Shown here one piece after another: positions 38,131 to 47,346 of a stretch of DNA of 64,000 nt. How positions within the stretch are numbered: the stretch's first letter is position 1; every line of letters begins with the position of its first letter. The stretch comes from Sulfitobacter sp. OXR-159. GTDB lineage: Bacteria > Pseudomonadota > Alphaproteobacteria > Rhodobacterales > Rhodobacteraceae. The stretch is taken from positions 1,931,001-1,995,000 of the forward strand of contig NZ_CP139707.1 in the NCBI RefSeq assembly GCF_034377145.1, given 5' to 3'. A program made the translations under genes and the position numbers. The notes below the pieces were generated by a model. It searched no databases. It was not told the DNA's origin and worked only from the letters and a program-made list of their open reading frames with translations.

Positions 38131-39174
38131 ATGAGCAAAGCAACCCTGACCATCGACCTGCAAGCCATCGCCGACAACTGGCGCGCCCTTGACCGCATGA
38201 CGGAGGCCGAGACCGGCGCGGTCGTCAAAGCCGACTGTTATGGGTTGGGCGCAGCCCGCGTGGCGACAGCCTTGGCCGAGGCTGGCGCGCGGCAGTTCTT
38301 TGTGGCCTTGGCCGAAGAAGGCGTAGCACTGCGGCAGGCTTTGGGCGAAGGCCCGGTGATCAACGTCTTTTCCGGCCACATGGCAGGCGACGCCGAGGCG
38401 ATTGCCGGTGCCGCCTTGACGCCGATGGTCAACTCGACCGAGCAGCTTTTGCGCCAGCTTGAGACCCTGCCCGGCCATGGCTTTGGCATCCAACTCGACA
38501 GCGGCATGAACCGGCTGGGGATGGAGCCTGCGGAATGGGCGGCCCTGCGCGACATCGCACTCAGCCAGAACCCCTCGCTGATCATGTCGCATCTGGCCTG
38601 CTCAGACGAACCGGGACACGAGATGAACGACGCGCAGCTGCGCAGCTTTCACGAGATGACCCAAGGGATCGACGTGCCCCGCTCGCTCTCTGCCACGGGG
38701 GGCATCCTGCTGGGCTCCGATTATCACTTCGATGTGACGCGGCCCGGGATTGGCCTTTATGGCGGGCGCCCCTTCACCGATGCGCGGCCTGTGGTCACCC
38801 TCGATGTGCCGGTGATCCAAACCCGCAACGTCACCCCGGGAGAGACTGTGGGATATGGCAACACATGGACGGCAGAGAGCACGGTGAAGCTCGCCACCGT
38901 CGCTGCGGGCTACGCCGACGGGCTCCAGCGCGCCATGGGCAATGCAGTCGGCGCGGCCTCATTCCAACATGACGGCATTTCGCTGCCGATTGTCGGGCGC
39001 GTGTCGATGGATCTGATCACGGTGGATGTCTCTGCGTTAAATGAAGTCCCCGCGACTTTGCAATTGCTGGGGCCAAAGCAGGGTGTCGATGATCTGGCGG
39101 ATTGGGCCGGGACGATCGGCTACGAAATGCTCACCTCGCTCGGGGCGAGATACGCGCGGAGCTACGCCGAATAG
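38131..39174 (+). CDS. alr: Alanine racemase
   Basis: A PLP enzyme making D-alanine for peptidoglycan. It has 347 residues. The PLP lysine is Lys33 in [12 protein letters not shown] (most homologues have AYGHG; the CYGLG variant occurs in Alphaproteobacteria). The catalytic tyrosine is in [13 protein letters not shown], and [14 protein letters not shown] is the dimer/active-site region. No terminator is obvious after it; 280 bp follow before the next gene. Confidence 0.95.
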   Translation: MSKATLTIDLQAIADNWRALDRMTEAETGAVVKADCYGLGAARVATALAEAGARQFFVALAEEGVALRQALGEGPVINVFSGHMAGDAEAIAGAALTPMVNSTEQLLRQLETLPGHGFGIQLDSGMNRLGMEPAEWAALRDIALSQNPSLIMSHLACSDEPGHEMNDAQLRSFHEMTQGIDVPRSLSATGGILLGSDYHFDVTRPGIGLYGGRPFTDARPVVTLDVPVIQTRNVTPGETVGYGNTWTAESTVKLATVAAGYADGLQRAMGNAVGAASFQHDGISLPIVGRVSMDLITVDVSALNEVPATLQLLGPKQGVDDLADWAGTIGYEMLTSLGARYARSYAE

Positions 39175-39454
39175 ATCGGCGATTTTCCCCCATCTCTTAT
39201 TGGCTGGGCACCAAGGCGGCGCTGTTTAGCGTGGCTATTTTCCCACAGGTCTATCCCCGCCCGTCTCGGCCTTTCACGCGATAAATCCCCCCAATCACTG
39301 CAAAAAGTTTACGAAAAACCTGAGGTTGTGCCATAATGTCGGCAAAACTGCGTTAAATCCTCAGCATAATTCCGCACTGAATGGGAACCAAGAAGGATAA
39401 AGAGGCGTTGGTCGGCAGAAACTTGCTTAGTAGCTCTTCCAGGGGGGAGAAAGT

Positions 39455-40252
39455 ATGTCCCAGCTTCGTTCATTCGCCTACCTCATCCAATTCGCCTTTC
39501 AAAGGCTTGCCGTTGTGGTCTTTGCCCTCGCGGCCATCGCCCTCACCGTAGCCAGCATCATGGCCGGGATCGGCCTTTGGGATTGGATCAGTCTTGACCT
39601 TCGATATGGCGGTGAGCCTGTTGAAAACGCTGGGATGTACGCCCAGCTAACCTTAACCGCTCTTGCCGTGGGCCTGTGTTTTTTCCTGCCCACCAACCGT
39701 CGCGTCATGCAGCTTGAAACCTCGCACCGCCAGTTCAATGTTGGCATGCAGGACGTGGCCCGCGCCTATGGCGCCGTGCACGCCGCCGACCGTGCGGAAA
39801 CCTTTCAGATGAGTTCGGAATTTGATTCGGTGCGCGAACGTCTGGCCTATCTGCGCGATCACCCCGACCTCAGCACGCTGGAACCCGCTGTGCTGGAAAT
39901 GGCCGCACAGATGAGCCACGTGGCCCGCGATCTGGCCGAAGTTTACTCGGATGAGAAACTGGCCCGTGCACGCAGCTTCTTGAAACAGCGCCAAGAAGAG
40001 GTCGAGTTGTTCAACAGCCGTCTGGATCAGGCCAAAGCCATCTCGACAGAGATGAAACATTGGCTCCACGAAGTCGAACTCGAAGAGAGCGTCGCCGTGG
40101 CCCAGCTTGAGCGCCTGCGTGACGAGATGCGTGAGATCATGCCGGAACTTGGCCTTGAGCGTGTGGTGCAAACCGAAGCCCCCGAGCGCCAGCCGGAGCC
40201 GACATCGCTCGACAATATCGTGATCGATCTGCCTCCCAAAGCTGCCGAATAA
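39455..40252 (+). CDS. Membrane-anchored coiled-coil protein of unknown function
   Basis: I do not recognise this 265-residue protein. Two hydrophobic segments (about 19-45 and 65-82, the second LTLTALAVGLCFFLP) form a membrane hairpin, followed by a long cytoplasmic helical region (about 90-235) with heptad-like spacing and many Glu/Arg, then a Pro-rich tail. The RBS is strong (GGGGGGAGAA). It ends with its own terminator 104 bp before radA. The shape suggests a scaffold or sensor, but no domain supports a function. Confidence 0.75.
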   Translation: MSQLRSFAYLIQFAFQRLAVVVFALAAIALTVASIMAGIGLWDWISLDLRYGGEPVENAGMYAQLTLTALAVGLCFFLPTNRRVMQLETSHRQFNVGMQDVARAYGAVHAADRAETFQMSSEFDSVRERLAYLRDHPDLSTLEPAVLEMAAQMSHVARDLAEVYSDEKLARARSFLKQRQEEVELFNSRLDQAKAISTEMKHWLHEVELEESVAVAQLERLRDEMREIMPELGLERVVQTEAPERQPEPTSLDNIVIDLPPKAAE

Positions 40253-40262
40253 CACCGGCGGC

Positions 40263-40319
40263 AGCATCCGGCCCATTGGGTTCCCCCCCGGGATCATCAC
40301 CCAAGGGCCGGATGCTTTT
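40263..40319 (+). terminator. Long hairpin terminator before radA
   Basis: AGCATCCGGCCC (40263-40274) pairs with GGGCCGGATGCT (40305-40316) and the stem continues inward through GGGT/ACCC with one bulge; TTTTC follows. Confidence 0.85.
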
Positions 40320-40356
40320 CCTTTGACGCCATCCGGCACCTGCGCGAAAAGGGCCC

Positions 40357-41724
40357 ATGGCTAAAACCTCCTCAAGTTTTTCTTGCACCGAATGCGGCGC
40401 AAAACATTCCAAATGGTCCGGGCGCTGCGACGCCTGCGGCGCTTGGAATTCGATCGTCGAAGACAAGGGCATCTCCGCAGGCCCGCCCAGCAAATCCTTG
40501 GGCGCACGGCGCGGCTCTGCCATTGAACTCACCGATCTTGCCACCCAAGAAACCCCGCCACCGCGCGCGCAATCCGGTATTGCCGAGTTGGACCGCGTTC
40601 TGGGCGGCGGCTTGGTGCCCGCTTCGGCGATTCTTGTGGGCGGCGATCCGGGCATCGGCAAATCTACACTTCTGCTTCAAGCTGCCGCGCATTTTGCGAA
40701 TTCGGGTCTAAAGACGATTTACGTCAGCGGAGAGGAAGCCAGCGCGCAGGTCCGCATGCGCGCCCAACGGTTGGGCCTTTCCGAAGCGCCGGTCAAACTG
40801 GCGGCAGAAACCAATTTGCGCGATATCCTCACCACGCTGGAAGCCGAACGGCCACAGCTTGCCATCATCGATTCCATTCAAACCATGTGGGCCGATAACG
40901 TCGAAAGCGCGCCGGGCTCGGTCAGTCAGGTGCGCGCCGCGGCGCATGAGTTGACCAGTTTTGCCAAACGGCGCGGGGTCGCCGTGATCCTCGTTGGCCA
41001 CGTCACCAAAGAAGGCCAGATCGCTGGCCCGCGGGTGGTGGAGCATATGGTCGACACCGTGCTCTATTTCGAAGGCGAACGGGGACACCAATTCCGCATC
41101 TTGCGCGCGGTCAAAAACCGTTTTGGCCCGGCAGATGAAATCGGCGTGTTCGAGATGACGGGCGGCGGTCTGTCTGAGGTCCTCAACCCCTCGGCGCTGT
41201 TTTTGTCGGAACGCGGCCAACCCTCCCCCGGGTCGGTGGTCTTTGCGGGCATCGAAGGCACGCGCCCTGTCTTGGTCGAGCTTCAGGCGCTCGTTGCCCC
41301 CTCGCCCCATTCCCAAGCGCGCCGCACCGTGGTGGGGTGGGATTCGGGCCGCTTGGCGATGATCCTCGCGGTGTTGGAGGCGCGCTGCGGGATTCCTTTT
41401 GCGGGGCTGGATGTCTATCTCAATGTGGCAGGCGGCATGAAAATCTCAGAGCCCGCCGCCGATCTGGCCGTGGCTGCCGCGATCCTTTCGGCCCGAGAAG
41501 ACGCGGCCCTGCCCGCCGAAACCGTTGTTTTCGGGGAAATCAGCCTGTCCGGTGCGCTGCGCCCCGCCAGCCAGACGGAAAACAGGTTGAAAGAGGCGCA
41601 AAAACTTGGTTTTACGAGCGCTATTGCACCGCGCGGCGGGAAAGCCGTGGGTGCGACCGGAATTGCGCTGAATACGATGAGCGATCTGACCGGATTTGTT
41701 GGCGAAATTTTCGGGGCGGGCTGA
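40357..41724 (+). CDS. radA: DNA repair protein RadA
   Basis: A RecA-like helicase that helps process recombination intermediates. The 455 residues show the N-terminal zinc finger (CTECG...CDACG), Walker A GGDPGIGKST, Walker B LAIIDSIQTMW, the RadA-specific KNRFG motif (VKNRFGPADEIG), and a C-terminal Lon-protease-like domain without its active Ser-Lys dyad. cvpA follows at 29 bp. Confidence 0.97.
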   Translation: MAKTSSSFSCTECGAKHSKWSGRCDACGAWNSIVEDKGISAGPPSKSLGARRGSAIELTDLATQETPPPRAQSGIAELDRVLGGGLVPASAILVGGDPGIGKSTLLLQAAAHFANSGLKTIYVSGEEASAQVRMRAQRLGLSEAPVKLAAETNLRDILTTLEAERPQLAIIDSIQTMWADNVESAPGSVSQVRAAAHELTSFAKRRGVAVILVGHVTKEGQIAGPRVVEHMVDTVLYFEGERGHQFRILRAVKNRFGPADEIGVFEMTGGGLSEVLNPSALFLSERGQPSPGSVVFAGIEGTRPVLVELQALVAPSPHSQARRTVVGWDSGRLAMILAVLEARCGIPFAGLDVYLNVAGGMKISEPAADLAVAAAILSAREDAALPAETVVFGEISLSGALRPASQTENRLKEAQKLGFTSAIAPRGGKAVGATGIALNTMSDLTGFVGEIFGAG

Positions 41725-41753
41725 TCCCCCCTTAGACGAGGGCGAGAACGCGC

Positions 41754-42308
41754 ATGGACGGTTTTACCATTATTGACGGGGTGGTCGCGGTGGTCATCGT
41801 GCTATCGGCACTGCTGGCCTATGGCCGCGGGTTGGTGCGCGAGCTGATGGCGATTGTCGGCTGGATTGCAGCGGCAGTGCTGGCCTTTCTCTTTGCGCCG
41901 CAGGTTGAGCCGCTGGTGCGTGAGCTGCCCTATGTTGGCGAATTCCTTGCCGACAGTTGCGAATTGTCGGTGATCGGTGCCTTCGCATTGGTCTTTGCCG
42001 CCGCGTTGATCGTGGTTTCACTTTTCACCCCGCTGTTCTCTTCGCTGGTCCATCGTTCGATGCTGGGCGGCCTCGATCAAGGGCTTGGCTTTATCTTCGG
42101 CGTCGTGCGCGGCGTGCTTCTGGTGGCAATTGCCTTCTTCGTTTACGACACGGTCATCACCGGTGAGCGCACGACAATGGTCGAGAACAGCCGCTCCGCT
42201 GCTGTATTCTCGCGCTTTACCGGCCAGATCGAAGAAAAAGACCCGCAAGAGGCGCTTGGTTGGATCACCAACCGTTATGAGGCGCTCGTCGGGAAATGTA
42301 GCGCCTAA
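41754..42308 (+). CDS. cvpA: CvpA family membrane protein
   Basis: A 184-residue protein with four predicted membrane segments (for example IDGVVAVVIVLSALLAYGRG and AFALVFAAALIVVSLF). CvpA is required for colicin V production in E. coli and often precedes purF, as here (purF starts 233 bp on, after a terminator). Its biochemical role is still vague in the literature I know. It is probably co-transcribed with radA. Confidence 0.9.
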   Translation: MDGFTIIDGVVAVVIVLSALLAYGRGLVRELMAIVGWIAAAVLAFLFAPQVEPLVRELPYVGEFLADSCELSVIGAFALVFAAALIVVSLFTPLFSSLVHRSMLGGLDQGLGFIFGVVRGVLLVAIAFFVYDTVITGERTTMVENSRSAAVFSRFTGQIEEKDPQEALGWITNRYEALVGKCSA

Positions 42309-42342
42309 AGCCTTCACAAACTCTTAACACTATCGTTTTAGA

Positions 42343-42373
42343 CAGGCGGCCAGAACAACGGGCCGCCTGTTTT
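42343..42373 (+). terminator. Terminator of radA-cvpA
   Basis: CAGGCGGCC (42343-42351), 9-nt loop, GGCCGCCTG (42361-42369), then TTTT. It separates cvpA from purF. Confidence 0.85.
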
Positions 42374-42541
42374 GCGTTTGGGGCACATCCGGGACTGGCA
42401 GCGGTGCATCCGCTGCCCAGTTCTCGACCCCTCGGCACACTTTATCGCGCCTGTCGCTCCTCGCGGGCGACATGCGGGGTGACAGTCGGGTGCGAAGCCC
42501 CTACATAGGCACCGACCCCACCCGGATTCGGAGTTGCCCCG

Positions 42542-44038
42542 TTGTCCAAGCTCATGCCACCCGCCCATCCCTTTGACACATCCTACCTGCGCGACAGCGG
42601 AGATGAGGATAAACTGAAGGAGGAATGCGGCGTTTTCGGCGTGGTTGGCGTTGCTGATGCCGCCACTTTCGTGGCCCTTGGCCTCCACGCCCTCCAGCAC
42701 CGCGGACAAGAAGCAGGCGGCATCGTCAGCTATGATCCCGAAGCTGGTTTCCAATCGGCCCGCCGCTTTGGCTATGTCCGTGATAACTTCACCTCGCAGG
42801 ATATCATGCAGACCCTGCCCGGCGAATTGTCCATCGGCCATGTGCGCTATTCCACGTCCGGCAACAAAGGCCCCACCGCGATCCGCGATGTGCAGCCTTT
42901 CTTTGGCGAGTTTGCCATGGGCGGTGCCGCAATTGCGCATAACGGCAACATCACCAATGCCAACGCGCTGCGCCGCGAGTTGATCGAGCGCGGTTCGATC
43001 TTTCAGTCTTCCTCGGACAGTGAGTGCATCATTCACCTGATGGCGCGGTCGTTGCAGCGCAACATCCCCGAACGCATGGAAGATGCCCTGCGCCGGGTCG
43101 AAGGGGCCTTTTCTGTCGTGGCAATGACGCGCACCAAGTTGATTGGCGTGCGCGATCCGCTAGGGGTTCGCCCGCTGGTTCTGGGCCGTGTCGGCGATGG
43201 ATGGGCGCTGAGCTCTGAAACCTGCGCGCTTGACATCATCGGCGCCGAATTCGTGCGCGAGATCGAGCCGGGCGAGATGGTCGTGATCACTGAGAAAGGC
43301 GTCGAAAGCCACTTCCCCTTCCGGCGCGTCGCCTCGCGTTTCTGCATTTTTGAGCACGTGTATTTCAGCCGCCCCGACAGCATCCTCGGCGGTCGCTCGG
43401 TCTATGAAACACGCGAGAATATTGGCCGTGAACTGGCCAAGGAAAGCCCGGTTGACGCCGATCTCGTCTGCCCCGTGCCCGACAGTGGCACCCCGGCAGC
43501 GATTGGTTTCAGTCTTGAATCCGGCATTCCCTACGCGATGGGCATCATCCGCAACCAATATATGGGCCGGACCTTCATCGAGCCGACAGAGCAGATCCGC
43601 AACATGGGTGTGCGTCTCAAGCTCAACGTCAACCGTGCGCTTATCAAGGGCAAGCGGGTGATCTTGGTCGACGACTCCGTGGTGCGCGGCACGACCTCGC
43701 GCAAGATCAAAGAGATGATCCTCGACGCTGGCGCCGCCGAGGTTCACTTCCGCATCGCCTCCCCGCCCACGGCTTGGCCTTGTTTCTACGGCGTCGACAC
43801 CCCGCAGCGCGAAAAGCTGCTGGCGGCGACCATGTCCGAGGACGAGATGCGCGATCACCTACAGGTCGACAGCCTCAAGTTCATCTCGCTCGACGGTCTG
43901 TACCGCGCGGTGGGCGAAGCCGAAGGCCGCAAGGCCGAGTGCCCGCAGTATTGCGACGCCTGCTTCTCGGGCGACTACCCGGTCACCCCTGCCGATCAGG
44001 TCAAGGAAGGGTTCCAAATGAAGCCCGCCGCCGAGTAA
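42542..44038 (+). CDS. purF: Amidophosphoribosyltransferase PurF
   Basis: First committed step of purine synthesis (PRPP plus glutamine to phosphoribosylamine). I prefer the TTG at 42542 because GGAG ends 8 nt before it; ATG at 42554 is an alternative. That gives 498 residues with a propeptide before the N-terminal nucleophile Cys in EECGVFGV. The glutaminase domain includes LQHRGQEAGGI and the C-terminal PRTase motif is VILVDDSVVRGTTS. Bacterial PurF of this type may carry an Fe-S cluster; the late Cys pairs (CPQYCDAC) fit. Confidence 0.96.
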   Translation: MSKLMPPAHPFDTSYLRDSGDEDKLKEECGVFGVVGVADAATFVALGLHALQHRGQEAGGIVSYDPEAGFQSARRFGYVRDNFTSQDIMQTLPGELSIGHVRYSTSGNKGPTAIRDVQPFFGEFAMGGAAIAHNGNITNANALRRELIERGSIFQSSSDSECIIHLMARSLQRNIPERMEDALRRVEGAFSVVAMTRTKLIGVRDPLGVRPLVLGRVGDGWALSSETCALDIIGAEFVREIEPGEMVVITEKGVESHFPFRRVASRFCIFEHVYFSRPDSILGGRSVYETRENIGRELAKESPVDADLVCPVPDSGTPAAIGFSLESGIPYAMGIIRNQYMGRTFIEPTEQIRNMGVRLKLNVNRALIKGKRVILVDDSVVRGTTSRKIKEMILDAGAAEVHFRIASPPTAWPCFYGVDTPQREKLLAATMSEDEMRDHLQVDSLKFISLDGLYRAVGEAEGRKAECPQYCDACFSGDYPVTPADQVKEGFQMKPAAE

Positions 44039-44064
44039 CCTGCCAAACGGAATGCACCAAAGCA

Positions 44065-44103
44065 AAGGCCGCGCCCGGAACCCCGGACGCGGCCTTGTTT
44101 TTT
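44065..44103 (+). terminator. Terminator of purF
   Basis: AAGGCCGCG (44065-44073) pairs with CGCGGCCTT (44088-44096), continued inward by CCGG/CCGG, followed by GTTTTTT to 44103. Confidence 0.9.
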
Positions 44104-44126
44104 GCCACCCTCGCGGGATTGCTTGC

Positions 44127-44396
44127 TTAGTTTTGCGCCGCAGGCTCGGCCGCATCATTGGCGCTGTCCGTCGCATCATCCACGGCGTCGCTGATCGCCT
44201 CTCCGGCGGCGTCGACCGTATCGGTGATCGCCTCTGCCGCGTCCTCGGCGGCGTTGGTCACATCCTCGGCCACCTCTGGCGCATTTATCGCCTCAGAGGC
44301 TTCGATGGCCACTTCCTGCGGCCCTTTGCCGGTGAAAAGCATATAGCCCGCCAGCGAAATCAACGCCGCCACGACCAACCAGACCAGATTCTTCAT
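44127..44396 (-). CDS. Small membrane-anchored Ala/Asp/Glu-rich protein
   Basis: An 89-residue protein with one N-terminal membrane helix (LVWLVVAALISLAGYMLF) and a highly acidic, Ala-rich tail that repeats units such as AEDAAEAITD and DAAGEAISDA. It resembles apolipoprotein- or LEA-like helical tails and echoes the Ala/Glu-rich region of the OmpA protein 1 kb away. No family recognised. It has an A-rich start region and is convergent with purF. Confidence 0.6.
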   Translation of the reverse strand: MKNLVWLVVAALISLAGYMLFTGKGPQEVAIEASEAINAPEVAEDVTNAAEDAAEAITDTVDAAGEAISDAVDDATDSANDAAEPAAQN

Positions 44397-44595
44397 TCCA
44401 TTCCCCTTAATCTACGCCCCGCGACGTTAGAGATTACCCCCGGGGCCGCATAGCCGTCAATTGCGCCACATTCGCCCCAGATCAAGGGTAAATCGCCGCA
44501 AAGCCCACGCATAGCGCGATTTTGCGGCTTGAAGATGCCCCCACGCGGGTTTACCTTGCATTCTCGAATTAGGTAACAATCAAAGGACCATCACC

Positions 44596-45144
44596 ATCGC
44601 TCGCAGACCTCATAACGCGCCGCCCCAACGTGACACCGGCCCGCGCGTCAACGACAAGATCCGCTCCACTGAAATCCGCCTGATCGGTGCGGACGGCGAA
44701 AACGTCGGCGTTGTGACGCCTCAGCGTGCCATGGAAATGGCCGATGAAGCTGGGCTCGACCTTGTCGAGATTTCGCCCAATGCCAAGCCGCCCGTGTGCA
44801 AGATCATGGATTTCGGCAAGTTCAAATATGAACAGCAAAAGCGCGAGAGCGAAGCCCGCAAGAAACAGAAGATCATCGAGATTAAAGAGGTCAAGTTCCG
44901 TCCCAATACGGATACGAACGACTACGATGTGAAGATGCGCAATGTCTTCAAGTTTCTCGAAGGTGGCGACAAGGTGAAGGTCACCCTACGGTTCCGTGGC
45001 CGTGAGATGGCGCACCAGAACCTTGGTCGTGAGCTTTTGGAGCGCGTTGCTGCGGATACCAAAGACATCGGCCGGGTTGAGAACTTCCCCAAGATGGAAG
45101 GCCGCCAGATGGTCATGGTGATCGGGCCCCTGCCCAACAAGTGA
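44596..45144 (+). CDS. infC: Translation initiation factor IF-3, with an ATC start codon
   Basis: IF-3 binds the 30S subunit and rejects non-canonical start codons. The homology begins before the first in-frame ATG (44713): [18 protein letters not shown] is a typical alphaproteobacterial IF-3 N-terminus. The only sensible start is ATC at 44596, with AGGA ending 8 nt before it; another ATC at 44590 is too close. This gives 182 residues, the usual length. Rare starts (AUU, AUC, AUA) at infC are the basis of its known autoregulation. The C-terminal domain includes [15 protein letters not shown]. rpmI and rplT do not follow; a terminator does. Confidence 0.93.
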   Translation: MARRPHNAPPQRDTGPRVNDKIRSTEIRLIGADGENVGVVTPQRAMEMADEAGLDLVEISPNAKPPVCKIMDFGKFKYEQQKRESEARKKQKIIEIKEVKFRPNTDTNDYDVKMRNVFKFLEGGDKVKVTLRFRGREMAHQNLGRELLERVAADTKDIGRVENFPKMEGRQMVMVIGPLPNK

Positions 45145-45203
45145 TCCGCTCTATGTCGGGTCCGCACGGCAGGCCTGATTGATCATCTTATAGCCCATAA
45201 CGC

Positions 45204-45235
45204 AAAACGCCCCCGGATCGCTCCGGGGGCGTTTT
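45204..45235. terminator. Bidirectional terminator between infC and the OmpA-family gene
   Basis: A perfect 14-bp stem, AAAACGCCCCCGGA (45204-45217) with TCCGGGGGCGTTTT (45222-45235), TCGC loop. T-runs lie on both strands, so it serves both convergent genes. Confidence 0.9.
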
Positions 45236-45255
45236 CATTTTAGGGGTAGGTCTGC

Positions 45256-47184
45256 TTAACGCAGCAGACCGGTAATGTTCCGCACGACCGCACGGCGGTT
45301 CGCAGGTTCCGCTGACGTCGTCGGCACGCGCAGCTGGCTTTCGCCGTAGCCCTGCGTGATCAGGTTGGCAGGCGGTACATCGAAGTACTCCGTCAGAGCC
45401 AGCGCAACGGTCTCTGCACGGCGGTCCGACAGGGCGAGGTTGTAGCTCGCATCGCCAACCGCATCCGTATGCCCTTCGACAAGGATCACGGTGCGCGGAT
45501 CCTTTTGGATCAGGTCACGCAGTGTGGTGCCGATATTGGCAAGCGAACGGGCCTGCTCAGGCTGGATCGCAGCGGAGCCTGTGGGGAAGCGCACGGCGTC
45601 CAGTTCCAACTGCGGCGCGAGAGAGCGCACCTCACGGATTTCGCGCACCTGACGCAGGGAGAATGTCCGCCCCTGATCGTTGCGCAATTCCGTCTGCAGT
45701 GCATGACGCAGCGCCGCTTCGTCTTGCGTGCTGGCGCGCTGAGCTTGCTGGGTTTCCTGAACCTGCGGCAGGTCGTTCACCACAACTTCACGCTCTTCGA
45801 CAAGGTCATCCACAAGCACGTACTCGCGGCCCTGTGCGTCAAAGTTGGTGCGGCGCAGCACGGTACCATCGCGCGAACGAATGGTCTCGACCCGGCTACC
45901 ATCGCTCTTGGTCACGATGGTACGGGTGGAGCCGTCGTCAAAGGTCTGCGTTTGCACTTCATCGCCGGGGCGACGCAGCAGCGCATTGTCGTCCTTCAGA
46001 ACACGCAACTCACCAGTATCGTCCTGAACAACCACACGGTCACCGGAACGGCTGACGATCTTTTCACCGTTGTTCAGCACCGACCCCACGGCCACGGCGC
46101 CAAGGCCAAGCAGCAAGGCTTTCTCGAAGTCCGACAGCCCGCTGTCGTCATCGTTTGAGGCCGCTGCTTCGGCTTCGCCAGCGGCGGTCACTTTGGTGTC
46201 GAAATCTTCGTCCGAGGTACGCACGTCCTCTTCGGTGACTTCTTCGGTCACTACTTCTGCTTCCGCATCGTTTTCGGCAGCAGCGGCAGCCGCAGCTGCG
46301 GCGGCCTCACGCTCGGCACGGCGTTCCTCGCGACGCTCTTCGCGGCGCTCGGCACGGCGGGCTTCGCGGCGCTCTTCACGGGCTTGGATCTGCTCTTCGG
46401 TCAGACCAGCGTTGTCTTCTTCGCCCACCGCTTCGCCGCTCATTTCGGCTTCGGTTTCGGCATCCTGCGCGGTAGTGGCAGTAGCTTCGTCATTCTGGAC
46501 CGCTTCTGCTTCGGTCGCAGTTTCGGCCTCCAACTCGCTTTCGGTGGTTTCTACGGGCTCGGTGGTCTCGGCCGCTGTATCAGCAGTTGCTTCGGCTTCT
46601 GCAGTGGTTTCGGCCTCAACTTCCGCGTCCTGCATGGTCTCGGCTTCGACTTCAGCCTCTTGCTCGACGACGGGTTCGGCTTCGACCTCTTGCTCAACCT
46701 CTGCTTCTGTTTCCGCTTCGGCCTCTACCTCTTCGTCAACTTCGGCTTCAGCAGTCGCCTCGGCCTCGGCTTCCGACGCAGCTTCGGCGGCAGCTTCAGC
46801 TTGCGCCTCTGCAGCATCAGCCGCTTCGTCGGCCTGTTCAGCCACGCTGTCTACGGCGGCAGCAGCGGCATCGCCAGTGGACTCAACCGCATCGGCAGCT
46901 TGGTCCAAGACGGAACCGGTTTCCGCTTCGGCCTCGGTTTCAACTTCAGCTTCCGCTTCGGCTTCCACTTCCGCCGAAGCTTCCGCATCAGCGCTCAGCC
47001 CGGCGATAACGCGCAACTCTTCGGCGTTCTCTACCGTTTGATCGTCAAATGCGCAGGGAAACTCTGTCGCTTCGCCCGCGGGGCCGCATTCGGCCAGATT
47101 CTGCTCCTGAGCGAAAGCGCCATGCGGGAAGGCCAATGCAAGGCTCAGACCCAGCGAAGTCGTAGATCTCAGTAGGTTTTTCAT
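45256..47184 (-). CDS. OmpA family outer-membrane protein with long Ala/Glu-rich region
   Basis: A 642-residue exported protein; the ATG at 47184 is chosen over GTG at 47190 because GAGGA ends 7 nt before it. Order: signal peptide (1-26); Ala/Glu low-complexity region (about 62-250) rich in AEAE and VEAE units; an Arg/Glu block of RREERRE type (about 269-303); poly-Ala (about 304-313); a short hydrophobic stretch (about 375-390); a beta-rich segment with FDDGSTRTIV (about 400-460); and a C-terminal OmpA peptidoglycan-binding domain (about 530-642) with VEGHTDAVGDASYN and LSDRRAETV. It probably spans the periplasm, anchored to peptidoglycan. The function of the low-complexity part is unknown. 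Confidence 0.85.
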   Translation of the reverse strand: MKNLLRSTTSLGLSLALAFPHGAFAQEQNLAECGPAGEATEFPCAFDDQTVENAEELRVIAGLSADAEASAEVEAEAEAEVETEAEAETGSVLDQAADAVESTGDAAAAAVDSVAEQADEAADAAEAQAEAAAEAASEAEAEATAEAEVDEEVEAEAETEAEVEQEVEAEPVVEQEAEVEAETMQDAEVEAETTAEAEATADTAAETTEPVETTESELEAETATEAEAVQNDEATATTAQDAETEAEMSGEAVGEEDNAGLTEEQIQAREERREARRAERREERREERRAEREAAAAAAAAAAENDAEAEVVTEEVTEEDVRTSDEDFDTKVTAAGEAEAAASNDDDSGLSDFEKALLLGLGAVAVGSVLNNGEKIVSRSGDRVVVQDDTGELRVLKDDNALLRRPGDEVQTQTFDDGSTRTIVTKSDGSRVETIRSRDGTVLRRTNFDAQGREYVLVDDLVEEREVVVNDLPQVQETQQAQRASTQDEAALRHALQTELRNDQGRTFSLRQVREIREVRSLAPQLELDAVRFPTGSAAIQPEQARSLANIGTTLRDLIQKDPRTVILVEGHTDAVGDASYNLALSDRRAETVALALTEYFDVPPANLITQGYGESQLRVPTTSAEPANRRAVVRNITGLLR

Positions 47185-47295
47185 GTTCACGTCCTCATTA
47201 TTACGGGAACGCCGTTCGGGCAGCGCTTGTCACCCAACGCATAATGGGGGCGCTGGTTCCGCTATCCAATATCAATACCTTATCCCATGAAAATA

Positions 47296-47319
47296 CCGCG
47301 CCCCCATCCGGGGACGCGG
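47296..47319 (-). terminator. Terminator of the molybdenum hydroxylase operon
   Basis: CCGCG (47296-47300) and CGCGG (47315-47319) close a stem with inner CCCC/GGGG pairing. On the minus strand it is followed by TATTTTC. It lies 28 bp after the medium-subunit stop. Confidence 0.75.
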
Positions 47320-47346
47320 CAAAGGTTTACAAAGTGTTATCGACTA

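Noticed and set aside
46070..47041. A Ser/Ala-rich 323-codon frame on the plus strand
   Set aside because: It is the complement of the Ala/Glu repeats of the OmpA-family gene, with no RBS or family.
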